From positions 2,151,652 to 2,215,651 of the forward strand of contig JABACO010000014.1 in NCBI GenBank assembly GCA_013339895.1: a stretch of 64,000 bases of DNA. The letters are read 5' to 3'. Position numbers and translations under genes: made by a program. The DNA is from Ephydatia muelleri (taxonomy: Eukaryota > Porifera > Demospongiae > Spongillida > Spongillidae). Below the pieces are notes generated by a model. That model had not been told where the DNA came from. It did no database searches and worked only from the letters and a program-made list of their open reading frames with translations. This document shows, in pieces, positions 12,034 to 24,613 of this stretch. How positions within the stretch are numbered: the first letter of the stretch is position 1; each line of letters opens with the position of its first letter.

Positions 12034-12328
12034 CAAGTAAATAAAAACATTCTCTAACGAGAAAGTTGGTGGGCATATAGGATTGACAATGTTGGTGTAA
12101 AAAGCACGGAAACAAGTGTGACAGAAATGTTACTGGAAAATTGAAATAGGCCTATATTTAGCCCATTTTCTCAGGCGTGCGCTGCCTAAATGTGACTGGG
12201 CTAAATATAGGCCTATTTCAATTTTCCAGTAACATTTCTGTCACACTTGTTTCCGTGCTTTTTACACCAACATTGTCAATCCTATATGCCCACCAACTTT
12301 CTCGTTAGAGAATGTTTTTATTTACTTG
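12034..12328. mobile_element. Foldback element: perfect 132-bp inverted repeat with 31-nt loop
   Basis: Arm 12034-12165 and arm 12197-12328 are exact reverse complements over 132 bp; the loop is 12166-12196. Similarity stops abruptly on both outer sides. It abuts the end of the reverse-transcriptase-element copy, and the second copy (ending near 23418) lacks it. A transcript across it would form a very stable hairpin. It is probably a recent foldback MITE; an assembly artefact is the alternative. Confidence 0.85.
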
Positions 12329-12330
12329 TA

Positions 12331-14300
12331 GTTATTAAACCTGCCAGAAGTACCTCTGATATAATGTGATGCCATGGTATACATGTAATTTATGCGATAG
12401 TAATTTAGATTTTGTCTTGATTTTAGTACGTCATCATGATGTTGGGGAAAAAAAAGAGACAAAAAAAACAACAACTGCACATTACATTGGGAAAGATGTT
12501 TATTATATAAGAAATTGTTTAGATTCAAATAGCAAAAATAAAGATGGACGATTTCTGGATATGGATGTTGATTATGATGCAACTGTAATTTTCAAAAGCG
12601 GAATTTATCCCGGAATAGCTTGAATTGTAAATATTCAACAGAATTGCAAGGAGACTAGCCACACATCTTAACACATCAGATTCTGAAACACTTAAAAATG
12701 ACATCTACTTGTGCTTATGCTCGTGCCCTGCACGTTGCTGTCGTATTTTTTGTTTGTGCATGATATATACCACTTGTACGCATGATAATAACATTTATTT
12801 ACTATTGTTTATTAAATGGAAGTAACGACAACTTGAAGTATGTGGTTACGTAATCTTGATCCTGAGATTTATAAACGTCACGCATGTTAACAAGATGTCC
12901 TTGAGCATTTAAAAAAAAAGCTTACTGATTTATCTTGGCTGACTAAATGACTTACTAACATCCCCAGGCACACATCATCAGCACGGGTGAAATCACTTGT
13001 GCATGTACATTGTAATCATTGCATTAGTATAGTCTTGCACCCAGATCCGACTGACATAAGTATGATCATACCATTATAACTGTAAACAGGTAGGACTAAT
13101 ACGTGTATGATCAGTAATGAAATGATCAGAAGCCTTTGAACCTCTCCCCATGCCTCCAGAGGTAGATTTGATGGGACCATGTATTGTGGGTAAGTCAATC
13201 ACTCTATTGAACCTAAGCACACTGGTCGATTGCACGAGTACATTCAAGTGCAGATTGTGGTGTCCGTTTGCTATGAGAAGGGGCATCTGTATCAATTACT
13301 TTAATATCAAACAGTGCCTCTAGTTGGGTTTGCCAGAAATCACGCACACCTAAGTCGTAACTGTGGGTCACCTGTTTGCACATTATCATCTCTCACAACG
13401 GGTTTTCTCACTACTTGTGTCCATACCTGTGCAGCAATCAAGATCACCAATACAGTCCCATGCCTCTGAATAAAGGCCCCCCATCCCCTCTTTACAATCC
13501 ATTTAGCGTGTTGCAGTGTTAGTGGTATTGCACATCCATCACATCTTGTTGGTAGCACCATCTTGAAATTCAGTGGGTGATTGGTATCCCATTACTAGTG
13601 GGACTGAGAACAGTTAGCCATATGGGGTTATTGCCATTGGCAGCCCATCTAATGGTCCTTTGGCATTTGTGCTGATCATGAACTTTTCCAGATCAGATTT
13701 TCCATTCTGGCTTTATGATCCTTCCTGGTCTTCTGAAAAAAAGTCTACTGAAATGTTGCATAGGATCGAATACACTGACTCCCTTCACGGCATTGACTAT
13801 GGCAGTGATATCTTGTTTGGATGTACTAAATGATAAAGGTGCAGCCCTGGTGGGATCATAGTCTTGCTAGGGATGTGAGTAGAGCAAAAAGAAGTTCTTC
13901 TGCCTCAGTGATATTTGCACCCAATAGAGCAGGAAAGAAATGCTTATTGATATAGCTTTGCTTAGTTTAAAGCTTCTCTACTGTCTGGTACAACTCTCCA
14001 AATGAATTCCCACTCCCACAGCAGAGACTTCATAAGGGATGCAAATGGTGCCTTGGCTGCAGTTTGCGCACATATTCTATCCAAGCCTCCACTTTCTCAT
14101 TAAAAATTTTCATATGATGTTCTCTGTCACCAATCACACCTCCTAGATAAGCAAGGTCCGTAACAAAGGATCTCAAGGGTTTCCATATATTTAGTGCCAC
14201 AACCAAAACAGCTTTTAGCAAGATAGCCAAAGGCTGGAACTAACTTAATCAAACAGTTGAGCCGGATCGAAGCTGAGACACGTTTCCCAGCGCAGCGCAA
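12331..14300 (-). pseudogene. Degenerate reverse-transcriptase retroelement, copy 1
   Basis: Read on the minus strand, scattered blocks match a retroelement class common in marine invertebrates. A reverse-transcriptase segment with LGGVIGD is at ~14100. A thumb-like stretch with IPALLGANITEAEELLFALL is at ~13860-13960. Near 13340-13561 a block with LTLQHAKWIVKRGWGAFIQ resembles the zinc-binding C-terminal region, followed by LEALFDIKVIDTDAPSHSKR. Frameshifts and stops separate the blocks, so it is dead. The segment 12331-13945 is repeated inverted at 21839-23418. The match to the class is from pattern memory. Confidence 0.7.
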
Positions 14301-15350
14301 TGCAGAGTTGTCAGCATACCAGCTCGGCTCCTTGCCGCTAAGTGCATGATTTTTATCAGTGGCATAAGGGCTATTGCACAGAGCAGCATATACAGTGGGT
14401 CATCCTGCCATCACACCTTCTCTCAGTGCTGTAAAGATATTCAGTGTAGTCTCACAATAAGGAACATACCGGATCTTGGTCGAAGTACCCTGGCGACGTG
14501 TGATGAAAGATGTTGAATGCAATTTGCTGCATGCATGCATGATCAGACATTCTCAGCCATCACTAGCAAACTCCTCATACAAATCATTCATGGCCTTCAA
14601 TACCTCCGTTAACTGCAAGAGTACCTTGCTACTGAACTGCTCAACCGCACACACTATTACCTGTTACCAAAGCCATCTAAGAGTCGATTTGCCTATATAT
14701 CAGCCCAACCCACTACACCATTAGCCTGTTCAATGACTAACGGCACACTTGGATTCATGTTACGATCACTTAAGATTCCATGACAATAATAATAGTTAGC
14801 CTAGCATTACATTATAATAGTAGGCTGGAGATGCTAGCAGCTTTTTAATACACATTTATGCACATCATCATTTTCATTTGATGCGTGGGCGCGGCAGTGC
14901 ACTATCACCTAAAGCATAAAATGTCCAATACGCGCATAGAAATGTAACGCTTGCGTTGAACTGTCTGGCTAATTAAAATTCAGCTCCTTACAACTCCATG
15001 ACCGATTCTCAGTGCGTAAGAAACGTTGTGTAGAGGGCATCTCAGACTTGACATGCGTTAGGTCCCTTTAAAAGATCCCAGAGATTGATAGAAGTAGGAC
15101 GTGTGTAATTGTGTAGACGAAAGTATTAGCCGTTACAACTGGATGTGGATATCAGCTACTCAAGACAAATGATATCTACGCTTGCATGACGGATGCCGTA
15201 TAATTGGTGTCCGTGGCCGTGCGGGTTCTCATTTGAATACCACGCATACTTAGGCAATTAGTACATTTACCCCCGTAGCCACTGTTTTTTAAAGTGCCGA
15301 AAAGAGCGGTGCGATACGATGCAGTAGCGGGGACCTTTACAACCAAACAC
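14300..15350. other. Non-coding interval with a dispersed repeat at 14930-15075
   Basis: No gene is recognised. The block 14930-15075 (starting 'gaaatgtaacgcttgcgttg') is repeated at about 38475-38655, which is a longer version, so it is an interspersed repeat of unknown type. The rest may be upstream sequence of the decayed retroelement and the ferlin 5' flank. Confidence 0.5.
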
Positions 15351-15351
15351 G

Positions 15352-17763
15352 ATGGCGGAATCGACATCACTGGAAGTATTCGTGAAATCCGCCCAGAACA
15401 TACCAAACGTTGATCGTCCTGGAGGTAACAGCGACCCTTTCGTGGCGATCACTTTCCAAGGTGGGTTTTCATGCATATGGGCGGGCACCACGATAGCTGT
15501 TGCATGCAGACGCGCAAACGGTTGTCGCGAAAAAGAAAAACAGACGAACTCAGAGATGCAGGAGAACCGTCTACCAGTCCACAACAACTAGTGGTCTGTT
15601 AACTCACAACAGTGATCCGCTTTAATAGATTCCAATTTAAAAAGAGATGGTGATATGAAGCGCTGTCGGTTGCCCCCAAAACGGGAATCTGTGGAACATC
15701 TCAGTGGCTGTGTTGGCCAATGTCGGTATGCATGCATGCGTGCCTAACTTTCCATTATCATTTATTTCGCTATTGAGTAGTTACATTAGTCGCTAGTGAA
15801 GCACTGCATGGAGGATATTACACTCCAGAGAACGTAGGCTCTTACATCTGGCTAGGGCCGAGAATATTGCGTCACTATATCCGTACTTTAATTAATTAAC
15901 TCTTACAGAGCAATATTGCGCCGCAGGTGCTGTACTAAAGCCACTCTGTTTGTCTAAATAGTTAACACTTTGCAGTCAACAACATATTGATCAGTTGTTT
16001 CCCGGTCATATAGTGTAAGTTGTTTGATAACTACGTTTTCCTGCAACGCACAACACTGTATTTTTGCACAACATGTGTACCGTAATAATTGGCTTTGCCC
16101 ATGACAGAGTTAAGCTCACTAACATAATTAATTATAACACACGATCGATAACACATTATAACTAAATCAGAGATACATGTAAGAACCAAACTTAACCCCT
16201 ATGGCGCTAAACAGTTGTGTGTCAATGCTAAACCAAGCAACAGGGTTAAAAGAGTGGCCACGTTGACACTTTAACCCTTCTCTAAGTTTTTAAGGCCAAC
16301 TTTTAGATATTGAGCACCACATATTCCAGGACTCTTGAATGATAACTATTCACTTGGACTGTCATGGATGAATGCAAAGCCGCCAGTACCAGAATTGTCC
16401 TGTCAAATGCAGAATTTGTCCCGTCACTCGGCCGTCAGTTTCTGCCATGCAAATAACTACTGTATGCAGATCTACTGAATTGAATTGAAAATGCATAAGC
16501 ACCATGGCAACAGAGATGATATGTAATGGTGACTAAGACTGAAATTGTCAGATGTCAGGTGCTATACAAGCACCCTGTTCTTGCATACATTTTAATGCGG
16601 ATATAGTATGCATACATAAAGCTGCCCCTATATAGTGCTCGTTAGGTGATGTTGGGGTTAATGTTTGGCGTAATGCAGGTTATGCAGCATTGCAACCTTG
16701 TACCATACTCCGCTGTCTGCCTTAATTAAGCTTTTAATAAATGTGTAAGTCACTACCTATTCAGTATTACTACATTGTGATCATCGCTCCTGCCAAAATA
16801 TACTCCCCATGCCAAATCGATCGCGTTTAATTTAGGTTAGCTCATATCTGCATGCATGCATGCGTAATAAAATAAACCGTCATCCAATTTCGTACAGGTC
16901 AGAAGAAGCAAACCAAGTGGTTCAAGGATCAACCGAATCCGGAGTGGAACGAGGTAGGGCCCCCATCTGCAGTGAAGGCAGGCCCTGGCTGGCTTCAGTG
17001 ACCCACGCACGGGCAGCTGGGGAAATAAACAAAACGCAGTCTTATATAATACGATCTCCTACTTCCTTAATGCAGAGCTTGATATGGGATCTGCGAGAAC
17101 CGCTGGAACCAGCGGAACAACTGAAGGTGGTAGTTCTTGATCACGAGAGAGTTGGATGGCCTCAGTAAGTCTGAGAGATCTGTATATGAATCCCCTGTTC
17201 TTCTATCGTGCTCTCTCACAGTAAAAACACAAGTAGAATCATTTTGGAATCATTGCATGTTTGCATGAACAGTAAAAATCACACGTGTCTGATTTTAATG
17301 TTCAATTACACAATGATTTTACAGAGGATTTTAAAATCCTTTACAAAATCTAAACTTGATTTGACCCATTTTTTCCCCTGTGGATCTTAGTTGCCTACTT
17401 GACAAACTAAAGTAATACCGTGTATGTATAGTAATGATGCCTCTGCCCCTTTCGCAGGTTCATAGGAGAGACAGAGGTGTCCCTGGCCGAAGTGGTGCAG
17501 AGTGGAAGGAAAGTCTTCGAAGAGCAACTGAAAGATAAGGACGGCAACATCATCCCTGTAAGCATATTGTACTGCGGAATGTGTTGACCGCTTTACTGGT
17601 GTTGTATCCAGACCCCTACTGATGTTGTATTATCGCATTTAATGTCAATGCTAGGCAATGTAATGTACGTCAGTAGGTCTGGGTACGTGACTAGGTTGTG
17701 TTGTGTGCGCATGTGTGTGTGTGTGTGAGTGTTGTGTGTGTGTCTGTGTGTGTGTGTGAGTGT

Positions 17764-17825
<62 letters not shown>

Positions 17826-19355
17826 CAAGGTGTTGTCTATTGGGATGTAAACTTGAATCCCACCAGTACATGTATGTGAATGTACACTGAACAACATTTA
17901 ATTGCCATTCCCCTTTCCTTTCTCAGGATGCTCGCCTCACCATGGAGATCAAGTACCATGGCCACCAGGATGGGGAGGAGGGGGCAAGTGATGATGAACC
18001 TGACAAAAAAGCTCGTCCGTTGATGAGGAGGAAGTCATCCAGAAAGCTAACAGTCAGAAAGAAGCTGAAAATTGTTGAACCTTCTGGAGCGGCATCTGAT
18101 GTTGAAAGTGAAGGTGCTGAAAATGAGCAGTTGTGTTTGAAGTAAATTTAGATGATATAATGATTATTAATAACAGCTGACACAGAGGATGTTGAAGGAG
18201 AAGGACATCTGTTTAGGATTGCTGACATGGCTGAATTGTGAGTAACACAGAACGTGAGCTTAAGACTTTTTGTCACATACAGTATGTGCCCTGATACACC
18301 TTATTTTGGTCTATGTCAGCAGCCATAAGCTCTCATGCATTAGTGGTACGTCTTTGTACACACACTGGTACACTTCTGTACACACACTGGTACATCTCTG
18401 TTCACACACTGGCATATCTCTGTGCACACACTGGTACATCTCTGTGCACACACTGGCACATCTCTGTGCACACACTGGTACATCTCTGTGCACACACTGG
18501 TACATCTCTGTGCACACACTGGTACACTTCTGTGCACACACTGGTACATCTCTGTGCACACACTGGTACATATCTGTGCTCACACTGGTACATCTCTGTG
18601 CACACACTGGTACATCTCTGTGCTCACACTGGTACATCTCTGTGCTCACACTGGTACATCTCTGTGCTCACACTGGTACACTTCTGTGCTCACACTGGTA
18701 CATCTCTGTGCTCACACTGGTACATCTCTGTGCTCACATTGGTGGTACACTTCTGTGCACACACTGGTACATCTCTGTACACACACTGGTACATCTCTGT
18801 GCACACTTCTGTACATGCAAGTACCACTACAGTTCTTGTACATACCCAACGCACTTCTGTTCACACTTCTGTACACGCCAGCACTGGAACACCCGTAGCA
18901 CATACAGGGATGGAATTTATGTTCATGTGCTGATCCTATCATGCACTCGTTTTAAATAGTGAGAAAAGTGAGATGAGGCACTCCTCAGCCAGAGCTAACC
19001 TCCCAGACAAGCCAACCGATTTCCAGGTACAAAAACCAAACTTGCACACTTGTATTGCATATCTTGTGCACAGCACCTACTGACCATCTCTGATTGCATG
19101 TAGAACTCTTTGTTGTTGATCTGTTGGGGCAATGAACATGTACTGTATCACTGTACATACACATGATTGTAACATGTATGTGTACCTGCCTTATTGCCAT
19201 GGCTACGTACATTGTTGCTATGTAGATTCGTGTTCACATCGTTGAGGGTCGAAAGCTGGAAGGGGAGTTCCTCAAAGCCATGGCGAAAGTTTTCATCGCA
19301 GGGCAGTCCAAAGAGACACCTGTTAGGCAAGGAACCAGCAACCCCTACTGGAATG

Positions 19356-19418
<63 letters not shown>

Positions 19419-20524
19419 TGTGTGTATGTGTGTGTGTATGTGTCTGCGTGCGTGTATGTGTGTGTGTGTGAGGGTGTGTGTGAGTATATTTGTGTGTTGT
19501 GTGTGTGAATGTGTGTGTGTGTGTACATGCCTTTGATTTCCAGAGAAACTGTGTCAGTAAATTGCCATTTCTTTAACCCAACAGACCATGATATTCAACT
19601 TCAAGGAACACCCTGACCTCATGATGGATAAGGTGGTGGAGATTCGAGTGCTCAACACAAGGAAGCTTTTGAAAGATGCCGTGATAGGGTCCTTCAAGGT
19701 GTGTGCTTGTGTGTGCGTGGGTGCTGTATGTGTGCATGTGTGTGTGTGTGTGTCTGTGCATGTGTGTGTGTGTGGATACATGTATACGTGTGGTATGTGT
19801 GTGTGCATGTGTGTGTGTGTGTGTGTTGTGTGCACTGTTTGTGTACTCGTGTACATGTATGTGTTCTGTATACTCTCTCGTACCTGTGTACCTGGATTGG
19901 ATCAGTTTGACGTTGGCTTGGCCTACAATGAGCCTGACCATTGCTTCATACACAAGTGGCTGCTACTGACCGATCCTGAGGACTCTTCTAGTAGCGCCAA
20001 GGTGGGTGGAGCTCGAGAGGGGGAGGGTAGTGAAGGGCGTGGCCATGCACAGAGAATGTGGAATTGTGCTGTAAGGGGAGCGGCCACAGGTACCAATCTA
20101 TCTGTCCCCCCCCCCGGCTGCCAACCAGGTCACCCAAGGGATCAGAATTGTTTGGGTCGCATATTGTGGAAGTGGCAGCGGTATAATTGGTGGTGTATGC
20201 ATGTAGACTATCGTGATCACGACCATCCAATGGAGAGGTGTCTGCCATATTCAGGTGGCCACAACTAGATTGTGCGTGTTTAGCCCTTGTGAAGAAAAGT
20301 GGCCGTGCCTTTTGGAGATGACTACACCCCTGTTCATTAAGAGTTAGGAATCATTACATCATCTACGGGCGTGGTCTTTACATTCTCTGTGGGTGTGGTC
20401 TTCACTGATATGGCTTTTATTACTCCCAGGGGTATGTCAAGGTCAGCATCAATGTCATTGGCCCGGGAGATGAGCCGAAGCATTCTCCAGCCACCATGAG
20501 TCCTGACAATGTGGACATTGAGGC
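15352..20524 (+). CDS. Ferlin family gene, 5' part (C2A and C2B), partial
   Basis: Ferlins are large tail-anchored C2-domain proteins acting in Ca2+-dependent membrane fusion and repair. Eleven exons were placed by GT-AG sites and agreeing phase: 15352-15460, 16898-16953, 17076-17164, 17458-17557, 17927-18113, 18177-18237, 18960-19026, 19226-19357, 19585-19698, 19906-20001 and 20430-20524, totalling 368 codons plus two bases. The start at 15352 has good context and the C2A domain begins at once (SLEVFVKSAQNIPN), running through NPEWNE, WDL and VVVLDHERVG. A charged linker, rich in Asp/Glu and Lys, spans exons 5-7. C2B follows: IRVHIVEGRKLEG, SNPYWNET, HKWLLLTDPED, then GYVKVSINVIGPGDE. Later C2 domains, DysF and the transmembrane anchor are not in the window; the model ends before the N gap. 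Subfamily (dysferlin/myoferlin type versus otoferlin type) is not decided, although the order C2A-linker-C2B with WLLLTDPED resembles dysferlin. Confidence 0.9.
15461..16897 (+). other. Ferlin intron 1
   Basis: This 1.4-kb intron begins AAG|GTGGGT and ends CGTACAG. No other gene or clear mobile element is recognised inside it. Confidence 0.7.
17714..17824. repeat. GT microsatellite in ferlin intron 4
   Basis: An almost pure (GT)n tract with occasional GA and GTT interruptions lies between ferlin exons 4 and 5. Confidence 0.9.
18345..18815. repeat. 22-bp minisatellite in ferlin intron 6
   Basis: About 21 tandem copies of a 22-bp unit (ggtacatctctgtgcacaca + ct) lie between exons 6 and 7. Variants carry gtgctcac or cacttctg. 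Because 22 is not a multiple of three and the unit has no stop in most frames, long spurious frames appear on both strands; they are not genes. Confidence 0.92.
19356..19530. repeat. GT microsatellite starting at a ferlin splice donor
   Basis: The donor of ferlin exon 8 (AATGAG|GTGTGT) is the first unit of a long GT tract. The next donor (TTCAAG|GTGTGT at 19698) also opens a GT-rich stretch running to ~19840. Confidence 0.85.
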
Positions 20525-20649
20525 GTGAGTGAGGGGAGGAGTGAAGGTGTGGCCACAAGGTGGGGGAGTGGTTAGGGTGTGGTGTGACATGGGCGTGGTC
20601 ACAACGTGGGAGTACATGTAGGAACACAGGTCTCCAAAGTGTAATTAGA

Positions 20650-20838
20650 TGGAGAGGTCTGTTCCTTGAAATAATGGAAGAAGAGGAGGGAGAGAGGGAG
20701 GAAGGGATAGAGAGAGATAGGGAGATAGAGAGAGAGATAGGGAGATAGAGAGAGAGAGATAGGGAGATAGAGAGAGAGAGATAGGGAGAGAGAGAGATAG
20801 GGAGAGAGAGATAGGAGTGAGACGATAGGGATGGAGAA
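20650..20838. repeat. GA-rich tandem repeat next to the gap
   Basis: Repeats of the type gggagatagagagagagata run up to the first N. This polypurine tract probably broke the assembly. Confidence 0.85.
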
Positions 20839-21838
20839 NNNNNNNNNNNNNNNNNNNNNNNNNNNNNNNNNNNNNNNNNNNNNNNNNNNNNNNNNNNNNN
20901 NNNNNNNNNNNNNNNNNNNNNNNNNNNNNNNNNNNNNNNNNNNNNNNNNNNNNNNNNNNNNNNNNNNNNNNNNNNNNNNNNNNNNNNNNNNNNNNNNNNN
21001 NNNNNNNNNNNNNNNNNNNNNNNNNNNNNNNNNNNNNNNNNNNNNNNNNNNNNNNNNNNNNNNNNNNNNNNNNNNNNNNNNNNNNNNNNNNNNNNNNNNN
21101 NNNNNNNNNNNNNNNNNNNNNNNNNNNNNNNNNNNNNNNNNNNNNNNNNNNNNNNNNNNNNNNNNNNNNNNNNNNNNNNNNNNNNNNNNNNNNNNNNNNN
21201 NNNNNNNNNNNNNNNNNNNNNNNNNNNNNNNNNNNNNNNNNNNNNNNNNNNNNNNNNNNNNNNNNNNNNNNNNNNNNNNNNNNNNNNNNNNNNNNNNNNN
21301 NNNNNNNNNNNNNNNNNNNNNNNNNNNNNNNNNNNNNNNNNNNNNNNNNNNNNNNNNNNNNNNNNNNNNNNNNNNNNNNNNNNNNNNNNNNNNNNNNNNN
21401 NNNNNNNNNNNNNNNNNNNNNNNNNNNNNNNNNNNNNNNNNNNNNNNNNNNNNNNNNNNNNNNNNNNNNNNNNNNNNNNNNNNNNNNNNNNNNNNNNNNN
21501 NNNNNNNNNNNNNNNNNNNNNNNNNNNNNNNNNNNNNNNNNNNNNNNNNNNNNNNNNNNNNNNNNNNNNNNNNNNNNNNNNNNNNNNNNNNNNNNNNNNN
21601 NNNNNNNNNNNNNNNNNNNNNNNNNNNNNNNNNNNNNNNNNNNNNNNNNNNNNNNNNNNNNNNNNNNNNNNNNNNNNNNNNNNNNNNNNNNNNNNNNNNN
21701 NNNNNNNNNNNNNNNNNNNNNNNNNNNNNNNNNNNNNNNNNNNNNNNNNNNNNNNNNNNNNNNNNNNNNNNNNNNNNNNNNNNNNNNNNNNNNNNNNNNN
21801 NNNNNNNNNNNNNNNNNNNNNNNNNNNNNNNNNNNNNN
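20839..21838. other. Assembly gap of exactly 1,000 N
   Basis: The round number shows a placeholder of unknown true length. The left contig ends in a GA repeat within ferlin and the right contig begins inside the inverted retroelement copy, so contig order and orientation rest on scaffolding alone. Confidence 0.97.
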
Positions 21839-23418
21839 TCTTTCCTGCTCTATTGGGTGCAAATATCACTGAGGCAGAAGAACTTCTTTTTGCTCTACTC
21901 ACATCCCTAGCAAGACTATGATCCCACCAGGGCTGCACCTTTATCATTTAGTACATCCAAACAAGATATCACTGCCATAGTCAATGCCGTGAAGGGAGTC
22001 AGTGTATTCGATCCTATGCAACATTTCAGTAGACTTTTTTTCAGAAGACCAGGAAGGATCATAAAGCCAGAATGGAAAATCTGATCTGGAAAAGTTCATG
22101 ATCAGCACAAATGCCAAAGGACCATTAGATGGGCTGCCAATGGCAATAACCCCATATGGCTAACTGTTCTCAGTCCCACTAGTAATGGGATACCAATCAC
22201 CCACTGAATTTCAAGATGGTGCTACCAACAAGATGTGATGGGATGTGCAATACCACTAACACTGCAACACGCTAAATGGATTGTAAAGAGGGGATGGGGG
22301 GCCTTTATTCAGAGGCATGGGACTGTATTGGTGATACTGATTGCTGCACAGGTATGGACACAAGTAGTGAGAAAACCCGTTGTGAGAGATGATAATGTGC
22401 AAACAGGTGACCCAAGGTTACGACTTAGGTGTGCGTGATTTCTGGCAAACCCAACTAGAGGCACTGTTTGATATTAAAGTAATTGATACAGATGCCCCTT
22501 CTCATAGCAAACGGACACCACAATCTGCACTTGAATGTACTCGTGCAATCGACCAGTGTGTTTTGGTTCAATAGAGTGATTGACTTACCCACAATACATG
22601 GTCCCATCATATCTACCTCTGGAGGCATGGGGAGAGGTTCAAAGGCTTCTGATCATTTCATTATCTACCTGTTTACAGTTATAATGGTATGATCATACTT
22701 ATGTCAGTCGGATCTGGGTGCAAGACTATATTAATGCAATGATTACAATACATACATGCACAAGTGATTTCACCCGTGCTGATGATGTGTGCCTGGGGTG
22801 TTAGTAAGTCATTTAGTCAGCCAAGATAAATCAGTAAGCTTTTTTTTTAAATGCTCAAGGACATCTTGTTAACATGCGTGATGTTTATAAACCTCAGGAT
22901 CAAGATTACGTAACCACATACTTCAAGTTGTCGTTACTTCCATTTAATAAACAATAGTAAATAAATGTTATTATCATGCGTACAAATGGGCACAAACAAC
23001 GAATACGACAGCAACGTGCAGGGCATAAGCACAAGTAGATGTCATTTTGAAGTGTTTCAGAATCTGATGTGTTACGTTGTGTGGCTAGTCTCCTTGCAAT
23101 TCTGTTGAATATTTACCATTCAAGCTATTCCAATCTCGGGATAAATTCCGCTTTTGAAAATTACAGTTGCATCATAATCAACATCCATATCCAGAAATCA
23201 TCCATCTTTATTTTATTTGCTATTTGAATCTAAACAATTTCTTATATAATAAACATCTTTCCCAATGTAATGTGTTGTTGTTTTTTTTTGTCTATTTTTT
23301 TTCCCCAACATCATGATGACGTACTAAAATCAAGACAAAATCTAAATTACTATTGCATAAATTACAGGTATACCAGGCATCACATTATATCAGATGTACT
23401 TCTGGCAGGTTTAATAAC
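21839..23418 (+). pseudogene. Degenerate reverse-transcriptase retroelement, copy 2 (inverted)
   Basis: This is the reverse complement of 12331-13945 with few differences. On the plus strand the same protein debris is visible: the thumb-like block starting at the gap, the zinc-binding-like block 22235-22438 and LEALFDIKVIDTDAPSHSKR around 22450-22510. It starts at the gap, so its upstream half may be unsequenced. The match ends where the perfect hairpin begins in copy 1. Confidence 0.75.
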
Positions 23419-23419
23419 T

Positions 23420-24440
23420 ATAAAAAATTACTTAGAGCGCAGGTTGTGCAGGTATATGTGGTAGCTCGGTTGTTCAACTGGCAAGGCAGAGTATACAAGA
23501 ATGCATGCCGTACGAGCTGTGACCTCAATTCTTGACTGGTGCAATACCATGTATGAGTGTTTGTGTAGGTGTCTAGCAGCTTATAGGATTCATGTCACAG
23601 TTCGCAGTTATGCATACTTCTCCGCACCATAATAATTTTCCATTTCCATAATCGTGGACAATCACCACAATTTTCCGTGGTAGTGGTGATTCATATGCAA
23701 TAGCTTGCATTAATTCTTACGGCAATCGCCTCTATGCAAAATATCACGATTAATCACCACGATTATTATCCACTAGGTCTTAGCTTTTACATTTAGAAAC
23801 AACTGAATGAATTGCCTTAATGGCAAGGGTGCTTTAGCCAGTGGACATGTGGGGGTGAGGTGTGGTGTTGTACATCCTCCTAGCCAACTACCTTCCTTTT
23901 GGGATGAGGACCCCTATATGATATACATGCAAAATGTCAGAAGTCTTTGATGGTGCCTGCTACATTGTTTGCCCAATAATGAGGGTCATAGGACATGTGG
24001 GAGGGCTATAAGCATCATTGGGTGCTCGATTCATATTCAGAGAAAAGCATCTCTGAAGACCAACTGAGATGAAGTAGAGCATCTTAGCCATTACTGAGGC
24101 ATTGGGCAAACAATACACTGGACATCATCCACTGCTGTTGACATTTGGAGCTAGTTTTGGCCAAATGTTGCTGGTTAAAGCATTGCATTGTTGCTAATTA
24201 AGGATTAAAGAATGCCGCAACTGTGCATGTGCGTCCTTTGGTAGACACAACCTATACCCACACACCATACCTAAATCTAAAAGCTAACTCGGTAGGGTTG
24301 GAATCCTTTCAGTCACCTGCAATTGTCTTAACGAAAATGATACATTCAATGAAAGTGATAAACACATGCATGTGCCTGTCGCGAACTACATGTATCACGC
24401 ATGATGCGATCAATTCCCATTACAAACATATATAGACACC
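23420..24440. other. Non-coding interval, nothing recognised
   Basis: AT-rich sequence with small inverted motifs around ccacgattatt (23640-23780). No exon, RNA gene or known repeat family is seen. Confidence 0.4.
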
Positions 24441-24441
24441 C

Positions 24442-24613
24442 ATGAGGTCTTGGAGGGGGAGAGGGGAGCGACAGGGGGGGGGGGGGAGAGAAGGTGGGCA
24501 CTATGGAGCGTGTTGGGAGAAGGGAGGGCACTGGTGGGGTGTTGGATGGGGCACTGGTGGAGGTGAATATGCAAACCCCCCCCCCCCTCCCCCCCCCCCC
24601 CCCCCCCCATCAC
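24442..24613. repeat. G-rich then C-run low-complexity block
   Basis: A GGA/GGGG-rich stretch (24450-24570) is followed by a long C run broken by single T (24577-24608). Probably another member of the G/C-run repeat family; quadruplex-prone. Confidence 0.6.

Noticed and set aside
18270..18959. Long overlapping frames on both strands in ferlin intron 6
   Set aside because: They are products of a 22-bp repeat without stops in several frames; the ferlin reading frame skips the region by splicing.
20337..21947. Frames crossing the N gap
   Set aside because: Most codons are unknown bases, so they carry no information.
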